A stretch of DNA of 64,000 nt from Hysterangium stoloniferum. Lineage: Eukaryota; Basidiomycota; Agaricomycetes; Hysterangiales; Hysterangiaceae. The stretch covers positions 62,001 through 126,000 of the forward strand of contig WHVD01000106.1 in NCBI GenBank assembly GCA_015178975.1. The letters are read 5' to 3'. This document shows positions 10,025-20,427 of the stretch, piece by piece. Within the stretch, counting starts at the first letter, position 1; every line of letters begins with the position of its first letter. The translations under genes and the position numbers were made by a program. Under the pieces are notes generated by a model. It saw only the letters and a list, made by a program, of their open reading frames with translations, had not been told where the DNA came from and did not search any database.

Positions 10025-11473
10025 ATGATCATCGACCTCAAACAACATCCTGCCTCTTCAAAGGAGAAGGGAAAATTACCATTATCTGCCAGTGCCAGCT
10101 CCATCATCGTCCGTGGCTCAACAAAAACTTGCAGTCGAACTACCAACTCCGAGACAGATTTACACCACTGGTTCGACTGTCACTGGGATCGTTCGCCTAT
10201 GGACTAAAGATCTTGAGTCAATTGAACAGATACAGGTCTCTTTGGTTTGCACCGTTCGATCTATTTGTGTGTATACAATTCATGGGAAACAACGTTATCG
10301 CTGACTACTCTTCATCACCAGACCATCGATATCACATGACTACCGCCGCGAAACCAACAAATTGTTCCACCGAGACCAAACGCTTTGGAGTCGAGCGCCA
10401 GGCGATACTAGCTCCCCATCTGCTAATTTTTCTTTTAGCATTGTCATCCGAGAAGTAGGAAACGATGCCAGAGGAAACGATCCTAATGCACCTTTACCGT
10501 CTTCGTTTGATGCAGGGGGGCGTACGGGATGGGCAATGGTGTTAACACCTAAAGCAAGTTTGGGATCCAAATTAAATGCCTTTTAATATCGTGTAGACAC
10601 CAATCGGATTTGTCAAATACCATATTAAAGCGTCAGTGGAACGAAAGGGCTCTTTCAGATTCAAAGAACGGTAAGATCCTTCCTTAAACTCGCAGTGAAC
10701 AAGGCCACCAACCTGTTCTGCGCAGGGCTTTGCAGCCATTCATATTCCTTCTTCCCTCCTCAGCCCCTCCTCTCCTCCCGCCGATCCCTGAATCCATCTC
10801 CTACGAATCTCTTGGTGCATTGGGAAATCTCTGGAAAGTCTATACATCATCCAGCAATATTCGTCATGGGATCTTCAGCTCCACGGCTCCCGCCCAAGCA
10901 CTCACGACACTCTGGCTCCCCGATGTTCCAAGCTTCCCAAGGTTAACAAAAATCACAATTTTCCTATGTCTCACCATTCGGTCAAATCCGGGAAACAAAT
11001 CCGAATTGGCCAAGGGCACGCCTCCCAAGGACATACCAGAACCCAAACTCGATAAAGCATCTTTGCACTTACGACGGATCATCCAGGCGTGTGCGAGACG
11101 CGGGGTACAGTACCATACGAGACCGTTTAATAAACAGCCTACCGATAATTTCTGCATGGGCTGAACGCTGCAGGAGAGCGATTGGAGCCTGAAAAACGCC
11201 CGTGGTGGCGAGGAGGTGTTTTGGGAAAAAGGGGATCTGTGGCGTGGGCTTTGGACGTTTAAGGAGGCGCCGAATTTTGCGAATCGGCAGCTTCGGGTGA
11301 CTGTACGTTGATGTGCTTCTTTGGGCTTGGAACGCGAGTCTCACTTCGAGCCTCGCGATAGTACACCCTCGTCGCTGAAATACCGATCAAAGGTATCGGA
11401 AACGACGCTAAGCTCGTTTCGAGAAGCCTGGTTATCAGTAGTGGAATCATTTACGAAGATAACGCTGAGACGG
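10025..11473 (+). pseudogene. Arrestin-like pseudogene, diverged inverted copy
   Basis: This copy follows the intact gene exon by exon, but is broken. A net 4-nt insertion near 10090 shifts the first exon. The second exon and its following intron are gone: the sequence jumps from the first-intron acceptor region straight to CACATGACTACCG near 10334. Extra bases sit in the third intron, and compensating 1-nt changes occur near 11150 and 11162. The splice sites of the fourth intron are kept. Similarity ends at about 11473 in the last exon, where the sequence passes into GCCGCGCAGGGTGTCGCG and foldback repeats, so the C-terminal acidic tail is missing. Read as a dead duplicate. Confidence 0.8.
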
Positions 11474-11751
11474 GCTATAGGGGCTATAGGAAAGTGCCGC
11501 GCAGGGTGTCGCGCTGCCGCGCTAGTGCACATGTTTTTTTTTTTCAAAACAAGTAGATACTTGTTCAAATTTGTGTCGGAAATTCACAAAAATAAAATTA
11601 TATTTGATATTAGAGCATCAAAACATGATAAATATCATATCTAGTGTACAATTTCCTGGTGAAATATATCTTGGGCACTATTTAATTGGCACATCCTTAA
11701 TTTTAGTCCTTCCTTGAGCAATATTGAGTCTCAAATAAACCTATTAGAGTC

Positions 11752-12093
11752 CAAAAATAACAAAAAATAACTTTTAAATGACATGGGTTCTAGGTTTACA
11801 CGAAAAACCTGTATGTCGCGGCAGTTCCTTCCTAATTGGGTAATTTTGCGCAGTTGTCGCACTTCCTAATTAGGAAGGAACTGCCGCGACAACTGCACAA
11901 AATTACCTAATTAGGAAGGAACTGCCGCGCGGTTGTCGCGGCACTTCCTAATTAGGAAGGAACTGCCGCGACATACAGGTTTTTCGTGTAAACCTAGAAC
12001 CCATGTCATTTAAAAGTTATTTTTTGTTATTTTTGGAACTGCCGCGACAACTGCACAAAATTACCTAATTAGGAAGGAACTGCCACGACACTG
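11752..12093. repeat. Nested foldback repeat built on TGCCGCGAC
   Basis: Two perfect arms of about 78 bp, 11753-11830 and 11958-12036, form an inverted repeat. It runs from CCAAAAATAACAAAAAATAA through CACGAAAAACCTGTATGTCG to GGCAGTTCC. Between the arms lie several more inverted copies of CTTCCTAATTAGGAAG and GAACTGCCGCGACAACTG. A further copy follows at 12040-12093. The whole could fold into a branched hairpin. No open frame. Confidence 0.8.
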
Positions 12094-12206
12094 AAAGAAC
12101 TTTACTTGTGGATCACAGAGGCTCTAGAAAATGTCAAATACTTTATGTCAAATGCTCTATATTGTGCTATATGCTCTTTAAATGAAAATTATGTACAGAA
12201 AACACA

Positions 12207-12223
12207 TTAGGGGTTAGGGTTAG
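12207..12223 (+). repeat. Interstitial telomeric repeat, split by copia insertion
   Basis: The left flank of the copia element reads TTAGGGGTTAGGGTTAG and the right flank, after the duplicated GTTAG, continues GGT (17323-17325). Without the insertion the site was TTAGGGGTTAGGGTTAGGGT, about three units of the fungal telomere repeat. Confidence 0.7.
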
Positions 12224-12593
12224 TATAACAAGTATAATATCTCAGTCGACGCGCAGCGTGTATCGACTATGTCGTACGAAGTACCTATAACAAGTATAAT
12301 ATCTATCACGGAAATAATAATGAGTTAACACTGTTGGCAGTAGAATAGAGATGGGGGTAACGTACCTCAGTCGACGCGCAGCGTGTATCGACTGAGGTAT
12401 AAGGTAATAACGTCGATGGTTCTTATACGAAGTTTAAGGGTGGAAATTGAGGGGTGAACAATATCGGAGAAATGTAACGAGTGATCGAGAAATGGCTGCG
12501 AGAGACAATCAGTGCCTTGTAGCCCTGTGGTATATTGTAATGGTCTTTGTTGCTCTTGTGATCGTGAGCATGCGATAGCCCCTTACTACAACA
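12224..12593 (-). repeat. Copia A 3' LTR
   Basis: Direct copy of 16948-17317. It contains two copies of a stem-loop formed by CAGTCGA and TCGACTG around CGCGCAGCGTGTA; the copy at 12365-12395 has a 9-bp stem. Also two copies of TATAACAAGTATAATATC. Confidence 0.9.
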
Positions 12594-15582
12594 CTCCCCC
12601 TGGCTGAGCAGGCTCGCACAAACGAAGTAAGACGCCAACCGGGCGAGTGGCTTGGTAAATACATCGGCGAGATTATCGGCAGATGCGACGTGGCGCACTT
12701 CGATGTCGCCATCCTTAACTTTATCGCGGATATAGTGGTAACGAATATCGATGTGCTTCACCTTTGCATTGTGCTTGAAATTCTTCGTGAGGGATATGGC
12801 ACCGGCGTTATCGTTCCAAATGAGTGCTGGTCGAGGTTGTGGGTATCCTACCTCTTCCATCGCTGAATACATCCACAGTATTTGTTTCATTCCCCTTGTT
12901 AATGCCATGTATTCAGCTTCCGTAGTCGAGAGGGCGACTGTGGGTTGATACTGTGTTCCCCATGCCGTCGGTCCACCCGCCTGGATAAAAACGTGTCCAG
13001 AGCATGAACGGCGGGTGTCTAAGTCCCCCCCATAGTCTGCATCCACGTATCCCACTGGTTTGAGAGATTTAAAGTCCCCCCCATAAGTAATCCCGTAGTT
13101 GAGTGTCCCCTTGATATAACGTAAGACATGGGTTAACGCGTTCCAATGTGCTTGTCCCGGATTTGATGAGAATTTCGAGAGTGTTGAAACTGCATGAGAC
13201 AAATCCGGCCGAGTTGCGATTTGGGCATACATGATAGACCCAAGCAATTCGCGGTAGGGTTTATCAGCCATAAAAATACGGTCCTCCTTTGTGGTCGGCA
13301 CCATGTCGTGTGAAAGGGTGATGCCTGGCGTCAGAGGAGTGCTTCTAGGATTGCAATCCGACATCCCGAACCTGTGAAGGATGCATTCGAGATACGCATG
13401 TTGTGATATGCATATTGTCCCAGCTGTTCTATCTCTGTCGATCCTGATTCCAAGGACCAAATTAGCATCACCCAAATCCTTTGTTTTGTACGTCCATCCC
13501 AACTCTTCCTTTGCCCGATCCGCTTCCTCTTTTGATGAGGATATGCCTGTTGTATCGTCTGTGTAGGTACTCGTTATTGTGATGTTCCCATCAGCATGTC
13601 TTGACCGAACAGCCAGATCTGCTCTAGACCTATAATACCCTAGCTCCCCCATTTCCTTGTCCAATGCTTCAGCCCAGTTGTAAGCTCCGTCCATAGTTCC
13701 GTATAGTGTCTTGTTAAGTTGCCCTATTTTCCCATTAACTGCTGCCCCATCCGGTAATTCAATATAAGTAATCGCTTGTGGGTGTGAGTTCAGGTAAGCC
13801 GCCACGTAGTCGATCTGCCATGCCTCCATGTCCAATGCTGCCGCGATGGCGAGGTTCATACGTAGTGACTCATACCTTACCACAGAGGCATATGTTTCAA
13901 AGAAATCAACTCCAGGGATCTGCGTAAAACCCTTTGCGACCAGACGTGCCTTTCGTGCGACGAGATTGCCATCCCCGTTATATTTATTGGCAAAGGTCCA
14001 GTGGGTTTTGATTAGTCAAGCGTCAGCTGGGGGATCTATAACATCCCAAACATTGCGTTCTTTCATTACGGCCAGCTCCTTTGCGATTGGATCAGCCCAG
14101 ATATCAGGGCGCGTCATAGCCTCGGTGTAGGAGGTAGGTAGCCAGTAGTTTTGTGGGTCTGGTAACTCATCCATGGGTGTATTAGTATGGAAGGCAGTGA
14201 CTATGTTAGCACCTGCCGGTATGTCCTCATCAGTTGCCCAAACAGCTCCCTCCTTTCTTGCATCCTCAGTCATTTGCTCCAACGCCTGTGAGTCTAACAC
14301 TGCTTGAGTGGCCGTGCGTACACGCATAGACCGACGTGGTAAGACAGCATCTGAAGATGTGGATGGGACGGTCGTGGTCGTATCCCCATTGGGATTCCAT
14401 TCGTCGTCTTCATTTGTCGAATAAGTGGATGTTTTATGACCTAAGCCTTCCTCAAAGATAACGTCCCTAGAACGGAGAATTTGTCGTGTAGTAGGATCAT
14501 AGAGTCGATAGGCGTCTCGTCCAAAGTATCCGATAAGTACGCACTTTGTGGACCGCGGCTCTAGTTTGCTCAGGCCGCTACCTGCATTAATGGGTATCTT
14601 TGCGTACGTGCTACATCCAATTGGACGAAGGTGGGAGACATTTGGCTTACTTTTATGCCACGATTCGAAAGGCGTGCTTGATGGATTTCGGGTTGTAGTT
14701 ACGAGGTTATGCAGATAGATTACTGTTGATGCTAATTCGCACCACATAGAGGAAGGTAGTGCTGTCTCGTGGAGCATAATGCGCACACGCTCGATAATTG
14801 TGCGGTGTGCTCGCTCGACCACCCCGTTTGATGGTGAGGAATATGCAGTTGTGGTTTCGTGAATTATGCCATGTGCCGCTAAATAATCCTTCCACAGTGT
14901 GTTGCAAAATTCCGTGCCTTCATCTGTGCGTATGCATCGAACCTTATGCACTGTTTGCCATTCTAATAGGGCGATATGCTGTTTCAGTGCCTGTATGGTT
15001 GTTTCTGCTTGTTTATCAGCTAAGAAATATCCCTCGATATAACCAGAACAACCATCGACGGTTGTCATCATATATGACTTTCCCCCGACTGATCTAGTAC
15101 GTGACGGTCCCCATAAATCAATGTAAATTTGTTCACCGATTTCTGATTCACGATTGTCGTTTGTATGAAAGGGGCGCCGAGTATGTTTCCCCATAATACA
15201 GTCCTCGCACATGCCGGGTGATGACGTGTGGGTTGTGATATCCAGTCCATTCACAACCGTATTTTGCTGCATCTGTTTGATCGTATGAATGTTGATGTGA
15301 CCGAGACGGCGATGCCAGGTATCTATATCAACTGGTTTTACGTGAGAACGAGTCGCACAAACAACTACGTCATCTCGGATTGCAATTGCTTGTTGTGATT
15401 CCACAGAGATCAGGTCATTGCTGGTATAAGCTGCCATATCCATGGGATAGATATCCACCTTGTACATGGTCCCTATTCCCTTGCCGCGCATGAAGGGCTT
15501 GTTGTCCTTGTCGACGAAGGTCACTCTGCCTCCCCTGAAAATCGAATGGCAACTGGCTTTATCAAGGCGACCTATGGACAGC
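12594..15582 (-). pseudogene. Copia A pol: integrase, reverse transcriptase, RNase H
   Basis: The frame at 15524-14016 holds the integrase. Its zinc-binding part has HRRLGHINIHT and CEDCIMGKH; the catalytic core has YIDLWGP, RTDEGTEF and SNGVVERAHR. A TGA at 14016-14018 (PPADA-stop-LIKTHW) interrupts the same frame, which then runs on through VARKARLVAKGF and 13883-12423. That part includes the reverse transcriptase core STYTDDTTG (YTDD rather than the usual YVDD) and RNase H with GYVDADYGGD, LSTTEAEYMA and IRYHYIRDK, ending ADVFTKPLAR. Upstream, the protease joins through a frameshift near 15580: a CACAAC where CACACAAC would keep HNLLSIGRL in frame. One nonsense codon and one 2-nt deletion therefore separate it from an open pol. 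Confidence 0.85.
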
Positions 15583-16743
15583 AGGTTGTGATAAGTCGGG
15601 GGTGTGTAAAGTGTTCGCCAGACTAATATGAATTGTTCTGCCCTCGAAGATTACCTTTTTATCGACGGTTCCCACTCCATGGATTCTGAAAGTGCTGTCT
15701 GCTACTGCGGTTATCCCTCGCCTGCTGCCATCAAAGGACCTATAGGATGTGAAATCAGCGATGTTCACGAAACAGTGGTCACTGGCTGCTGAATCGGCAT
15801 ATGTGAGAATACGGGTCTGGATAGGTTCATCTGTTCCGGTCATAAGGGCGTAGAAATTGTTCCCAGATGTATTTGTTACTGGTCCCGTGGGTACGACGGC
15901 TATGTTCGCAGTGGGTGTTTGCTGCTCTACCTTTGTGGTTTGACTTGTAGTGTTTCCCTTTTTTCTCCACCAGTCCGGGAACTGACCCTCCATTCCTCCT
16001 CCAGGCTTAAAACACCTGTCGATAGTGTGTCCAGTTCTTCGGCACACTGGATTCGAGCAGGTAAGCGAACTTCGTGCGGCCTTTTGCTGGGTTGTGACTA
16101 AAACCTGGCTGGTCTGTGTGGCTGTTTTCCTATGGTGTGCTATTGTTGCATCATGCATTTTAAGCCTGGCAATAACGTCCGCCGATGTCTTTTGTTCATA
16201 AAGAGTGCTGACGCATACAGACCAATCCCCAGGCATTGACCCTAATAGGATAGTACGGAATTCGGAATCGTCGATCCTGCTTCCCTGCCCGATTGCTCTC
16301 TCCCATGTCTCCCGAATCGCGGCAAAATGAGATGTTATGTCGGCGCCATCTATGTGTCTAATAGATCGCAGTGTGTTTTCAGCATTAAGGCGACCAATGT
16401 CGGAAACAGCATCGTATGTTGTGGTGAGTGCGGCCCAAGCTTCTGCTGTGGTTTGTGATGATTTTATTCCAAAGCCAAGAGGGTTTGTGACATTGAGAGA
16501 GATCATACTTTTCGCGTAGGCATCACGTTGTGCCCATTCATCTGTGGTGGGTGTCATAGACCCCCAATAATTTGTCACGGTCTGCGTGGTCGAAGCTTGG
16601 GGTTTTGTAATATCTCTGCGAAGATAACCATGCACTCCACGGGCATTTGCTGCGGATAAAATCGTCTCTTTCCATGAGTACCATCGGCTTCCATCAAAAT
16701 GGTCATCAGATGGGAGCTGGAAAAGTGCCGGTTGTGTAGACAT
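15562..16743 (-). pseudogene. Copia A gag and protease start
   Basis: A 393-residue frame starts MSTQPALFQLPSDDHFDG, followed by WYSWKETILSA, the opening of copia gag (UBN2-like) proteins. It has a zinc knuckle CSNPVCRRTGHTIDRC at about residues 230-245 and the protease active site as YADSAASDH at about residue 315. The frame then ends early after LHTPDLS because of the 2-nt loss described for pol. Gag forms the particle and the protease cuts the polyprotein. The initiating ATG is the first in frame downstream of the 5' LTR and leader. Confidence 0.85.
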
Positions 16744-16934
16744 ATTCAGGGTTCAGGTGCAACTAGTATAATTTCGAGTCAGAGTTTCAGTGCGACACAG
16801 CAATTTGATATAACTGTATATGTCGGCTTTCGGTTCAGGATTTCGGTTCAGCGTTTCAGTGCGACACAGCGGTTCAATATAACTGTATATGTCGGCTTTC
16901 AATTTGGTTTCGATTTGGTTCAGCAACGTGGGTC

Positions 16935-16947
16935 GGGGCCCATAACC
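16935..16947 (-). promoter_or_regulatory. Copia A primer-binding site
   Basis: Directly inside the 5' LTR the coding strand reads GGTTATGGGCCCC. It matches the anticodon region of initiator tRNA-Met (GGGGCYCAUAACC) rather than its 3' end. Drosophila copia uses this site with a half-tRNA primer. The second copia element here has the same site at 45525. Confidence 0.75.
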
Positions 16948-17317
16948 TATAACAAGTATAATATCTTAGTCGACGCGCAGCGTGTATCGACTATGTCGTA
17001 CGAAGTACCTATAACAAGTATAATATCTATCACAGAAATAATAATGAGTTAACACTGTTGGCAGTAGAATAGAGACGGGGGTAACGTACCTCAGTCGACG
17101 CGCAGCGTGTATCGACTGAGGTATAAGGTAATAACATCGATGGTTCTTATATGCAGTTTAAGGGTGGAAATTGAGGGGTGAAAAATATCGGAGAAATGTA
17201 ACGAGTGATCGAGAAATGGCTGCGAGAGACAATCAGTGCCTTGTAGCCCTGTGGTATATTGTAATGGTCTTTGTTGCTCTTGTGATCGTGAGCATGCGAT
17301 AGCCCCTTACTACAACA
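16948..17317 (-). repeat. Copia A 5' LTR
   Basis: Same sequence as 12224-12593 apart from a handful of substitutions. Ends TATA at the primer-binding side and TGTTG at the outer side on the coding strand. Confidence 0.9.
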
Positions 17318-17322
17318 GTTAG

Positions 17323-17800
17323 GGTCAAGGATATCATTCCAAGAGCAGGGAACAAAAAATATGGACTCTATTTCTTCTGATGATTGATTACCTACATACA
17401 ATCTCCATTATTGAAGACCAGCAGACCCTGCTGCTTTTGAAGTTTGAAACATTTCATGTTCAAGTAATCCAATGGCTTCTTTGTCAACATCTATGGTGGT
17501 GCCAGAGATTGGTAGTACCTAGCTATACTGTATATACTACAAGTGCTTTAGTAGGTCTTGAAATAGTTGTGTATGTTTAGGAAGATCCTCAAAAGGTAGA
17601 CTATCAGGGAATAATTGGATGTAGGACTGTTTCAGGATATTGTTAAGATCTAAGCAAAGGGGGCAAAGGAGGCTCTATGTCAGGGGGCCAAGACTCAAAA
17701 AAATGTCAAATATTATGTCTTAGAAGTTCTATATTATATTGTATGTATGTCTTAAAAAGAAATGAATATTATGTACAGAAAACCTTTTTATTTGCATTAA
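17323..17800 (-). repeat. Partial duplicate of the last exons and 3' flank of the MULE gene
   Basis: 17329-17640 follows 18085-18395 closely, for example CTGCTGCTTTTGAAGT and ATTTCATGTTCAAGTAATCC in both, but with small insertions that break the frame. 17690-17790 (AAAAATGTCAAATATTATGTC to TATGTACAGAAAAC) resembles the 3' boundary of the arrestin inverted repeat near 12130-12206. The downstream end of the MULE gene is thus partly doubled. Confidence 0.7.
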
Positions 17801-17813
17801 AACATTTTATACC

Positions 17814-18773
17814 CTAAGTCTCTTTATAATTCAGCCTGGGTTGTTTTCTGAGTATTCTTTCAGACTGCTTCTCAAATACAGCTTCCTTGCACAGTCCTTC
17901 TCCTTTGCGCTTCTGAGCTGGTTGGGGTTTTGGTCTATTTAGAGGGAAAATGTGGGGCTCTTGAGTGTCTGCTTCACTGCCTTCACTAACTTCTGGCCCA
18001 TGCTACATGAAAGTATGAGCATTAATCTATATCATATTTTGAAATTGATACTAAAATACCTGATATTCAGTCTCCTCTGGTTCAGGAATATCACATTCAT
18101 TCCAAGAGTAGGGAATAAATGTATATGGACTCCATTTATTCTGATGATTACCTGCATCCAATCCCCATTGTTGAAAGCTGGCAGGCCCTGCTGCTTTTGA
18201 AGTCTCAAACATTTCATGTTCAAGTAATCCAATGGCTTCTTTGTCAACATCTATGGCAGGGAATAGTGGCACCTGGCTATACTGTATATACCATGAGTGC
18301 TTCAATAGGTCTTGAAATAGTTGTGTATGTGTGGGAAGATCCTCAAAAGGTGGGCCATCAGGGGATAATTGGGTATAAGACTGTTTCAGGATAAGAAGAG
18401 TCATCACATGGGCTGCAGGTACTCGCTGGATCCATTTATCCTTGTTCCTTGCACCAGAGTCTAAGTTCATATGCAGCCAATAATGTATCATGGCAATTTG
18501 TATTGAAGAGAGATTTCCAGAAAACAATATGACATGGTTTTTAAGGTAGGTGGATTCAGCCTTCAACTCAGACATAGCCTTCCCAGTGTACAAGTAATCC
18601 AGAGCAGGACATTCTTCTCTTCTAACTTGTTTTGGTGTCTTCACCAGCTTGTTAAGGAATGGAAGGTGAGGTTTCAGAAGAGTATCAAACATTGGAGATG
18701 ATGGATAATGAAGGTAATCCAAGATCTTGTCATCTTCATCTGGTAATGAGCATACCAAATCCCATTTTCCCAA
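17814..18773 (-). pseudogene. MULE gene, C-terminal region
   Basis: 18773-18063 is open and begins GKWDLVCSLPDEDDKILDYL. It is rich in leucine and aromatic residues and has no motif I can name. A GTATTTTAG...ATGTAG intron then removes about 60 nt, joining TEYQ to HGPEVSEGSEAD. The protein ends in a basic tail (QPAQKRKGEG and RILRKQPRL) that could be a nuclear localisation signal. Its link to the upstream modules rests on strand, order and lack of any other gene between, and on partial duplication of the same end at 17329-17640. Confidence 0.55.
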
Positions 18774-19192
18774 CTATAAAAGTCAAACTTAAGTTCTTTT
18801 AATAACTACAAATAACTTTAAATAGCTTAGTCTAATTTGCCATCTGTTCTTCTGGTCTCTCCACAAGGAGTCAATGACATCATGTTCTGGAATCCATGAC
18901 TCTGTTGGAGATAGATTATGATAGTGATTGTGTCGCCACCATTTCACATGCCATCTTTTGGGATCAGAATCATGATCAAGTCAAATTAGCCGCACAGGAT
19001 AATAATACTTCCCATATTGGGCAAGGGCACCCAAACCAGGTCTAAATGTGATTAACATGAATTAAGACAATTGAAAGTGAATTTGACTTGGAAACTTACA
19101 AGAGATGCTTGTGCAAAGGTTGAAGAGCATGGATTTTTAGCTGTTGAGCTCTTGAACTATTTAAAACACATCTGTAAGAGGTTTTCCAAATG
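18774..19192 (-). other. MULE gene, intronic or decayed coding stretch
   Basis: No long frame. On the minus strand short pieces such as PGLGALAQYGKYYYPVRL near 19040-18980 look coding and lie between candidate introns, so the stretch probably holds small exons. Confidence 0.35.
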
Positions 19193-19492
19193 TTAAAACC
19201 ATTTCACATACCGTTCTGATCGAGGTCGCAATGCCAGTTGAATCTGAACCATATCACATTCATCACAAATGAATGGCTTATTTCCAAGGTTACTAGCTCT
19301 TCCTTCACATTGAAAAGCAATATGAGACCAATTATGACATTCATCACAGTGAATATAGTCATGTGTAAACCCCTGAGCTGCTTCCTCATTACCATCACCA
19401 GTGTGTCCACAGCAACATGAGATTGGAAATACTGAAGCACTAGAACGTATCCCAGTAATATCAGGTATTGGAGATAAGGTAGACATAGACAC
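19193..19492 (-). pseudogene. MULE gene, PHD finger
   Basis: The frame contains ISCCCGHTGDGNEEA, then YIHCDECHNWSHIAFQC and FICDEC. The spacing C-x-C, C-x2-C-x4-H-x4-C, C-x2-C, with a W two residues before the H, is that of a PHD finger, a module that usually reads histone H3 tails. A basic linker (HKTKPKRLPKP) precedes it and connects, after a frameshift near 19560, to the upstream peptidase-like part. In the intact ancestor it may have guided the element to particular chromatin; that is inference. Confidence 0.75.
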
Positions 19493-19554
19493 AGGTTTTG
19501 GAAGTCTTTTGGGCTTTGTTTTATGAATGACTACCTGGCCTTCACTATCAGACT

Positions 19555-20274
19555 CTACTCTTTGAAGGTATCTTTGAGGATGCTTCTGTTGGGGATAGGA
19601 TGCCTCATCATCTTCATCAGATTGGATTGATATATGAGATTGATTGCTGTGTTGTCTCTTGAGTGTGGTATGTGCATTTGGGTGATTTTAATTTGCTTTG
19701 GAGGCACATGAAGAATGTCTTGTGATGATATACAAATATAATCTTGAATATCCAGTCTACTGGGATTTGTAAGCCAAAAGCATTTCTCTGATGGAAATAG
19801 AGAAAAGATAGTAGGATTTAGAGTGGCTTGAGGGAGTGTTGTTGGAGAATTATAGTTTACAAGAATATGGTGATTAGCCAAGACTTTGTTTTGGATTTTC
19901 TGAAACTCTTCCTGAGCTTTAATTCCACATTGCAATACATATATAACAGCATTAGTATATGAAGATGTACCTGAAACTGTTTGAATCTTCTCTTCAAGGT
20001 ATCGTGATATAGTACTTTTTTGTATTTTTACTGAGGATCCTGAATGATGTAAACCATCATGCTCATAGATAGCATTGCCATTATGGAACCTTGATGTAAA
20101 GTGTTGAATAGATGGTGAATAGATAGCTTTGCCTACAAGGTTATAGTGGAGACCTTCAAGATGGCTTGAATTCTGAAATAATTTGAGCTTTTTAGGCAGA
20201 CACCATGTCTCTGTCAACCCCTCATAATCTAGGGACAAAATAAGCATGATAGGAATGTGTATCCAGATTTCCAT
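19555..20274 (-). pseudogene. MULE gene, USP-like peptidase, histidine-box half
   Basis: The frame contains HYNLVGKAIYSPSIQHFTSR followed within a few residues by NGNAIYEHDGLHHSG. The pattern H-Y/F-T/x-S/A-R...W/x-Y-x-x-D is that of the His box and following Asp of ubiquitin-specific proteases. After it come about 140 residues without a recognised motif, up to ILKDTFKE. A frameshift near 20300 separates it from the piece carrying the Cys box (20428-21213). Confidence 0.6.
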
Positions 20275-20427
20275 TATAGAGGGTGTACTCTTGCATATCT
20301 GTTCACTTGTACACCTTTTCCAACGAGATTCTATATGATCTGAGCTTGGAAGAACCTGTGAGTATAACTATGATTGCAAATTGCCATTTGCCATCTGGTA
20401 GTGTTTGAGTTGAAGGTAGTGAACTGT

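Larger units (their letters stand above)
7101..12197. repeat. Large inverted repeat with two head-to-head arrestin-like genes
   Basis: The outer ends match in inverted orientation over about 115 bp: 7101-7216 against 12080-12197, both containing CTTTACTTGTGGAT and AAAATGTCAAATAC on the arm reading outward. The inner parts match as the two arrestin-like genes (7677-9295 minus; 10025-11473 plus), and similarity extends into the 5' flanks to about 9360 and 9975. The arms are diverged and the right one has lost the end of its gene. A related stretch of about 70 bp occurs at 17690-17790, downstream of the MULE gene, so the ends may be MULE-related. No flanking target duplication was found. Confidence 0.7.
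12224..17317 (-). mobile_element. Ty1/copia retrotransposon A, complete but decayed
   Basis: LTRs of 370 bp lie at 12224-12593 and 16948-17317 and begin TGTTG on the coding strand. A perfect 5-bp target duplication GTTAG flanks the element (12219-12223, 17318-17322). The LTRs differ at about seven positions by eye, mostly C/T and G/A. The primer-binding site next to the 5' LTR is GGTTATGGGCCCC (16935-16947, minus) and the polypurine tract next to the 3' LTR is CAGGGGGAG (minus). Gag and pol lie between, in copia order (protease, integrase, reverse transcriptase, RNase H). A 2-nt loss and one stop codon make it non-functional. It sits in a telomere-like sequence between the arrestin repeat and the MULE gene. 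Confidence 0.9.

Noticed and set aside
10092..10304. Start of an intact second arrestin-like protein
   Set aside because: The codon at 10092 is GTG, not ATG. The exon is frameshifted relative to the real start at 10025 and the next exon is missing.
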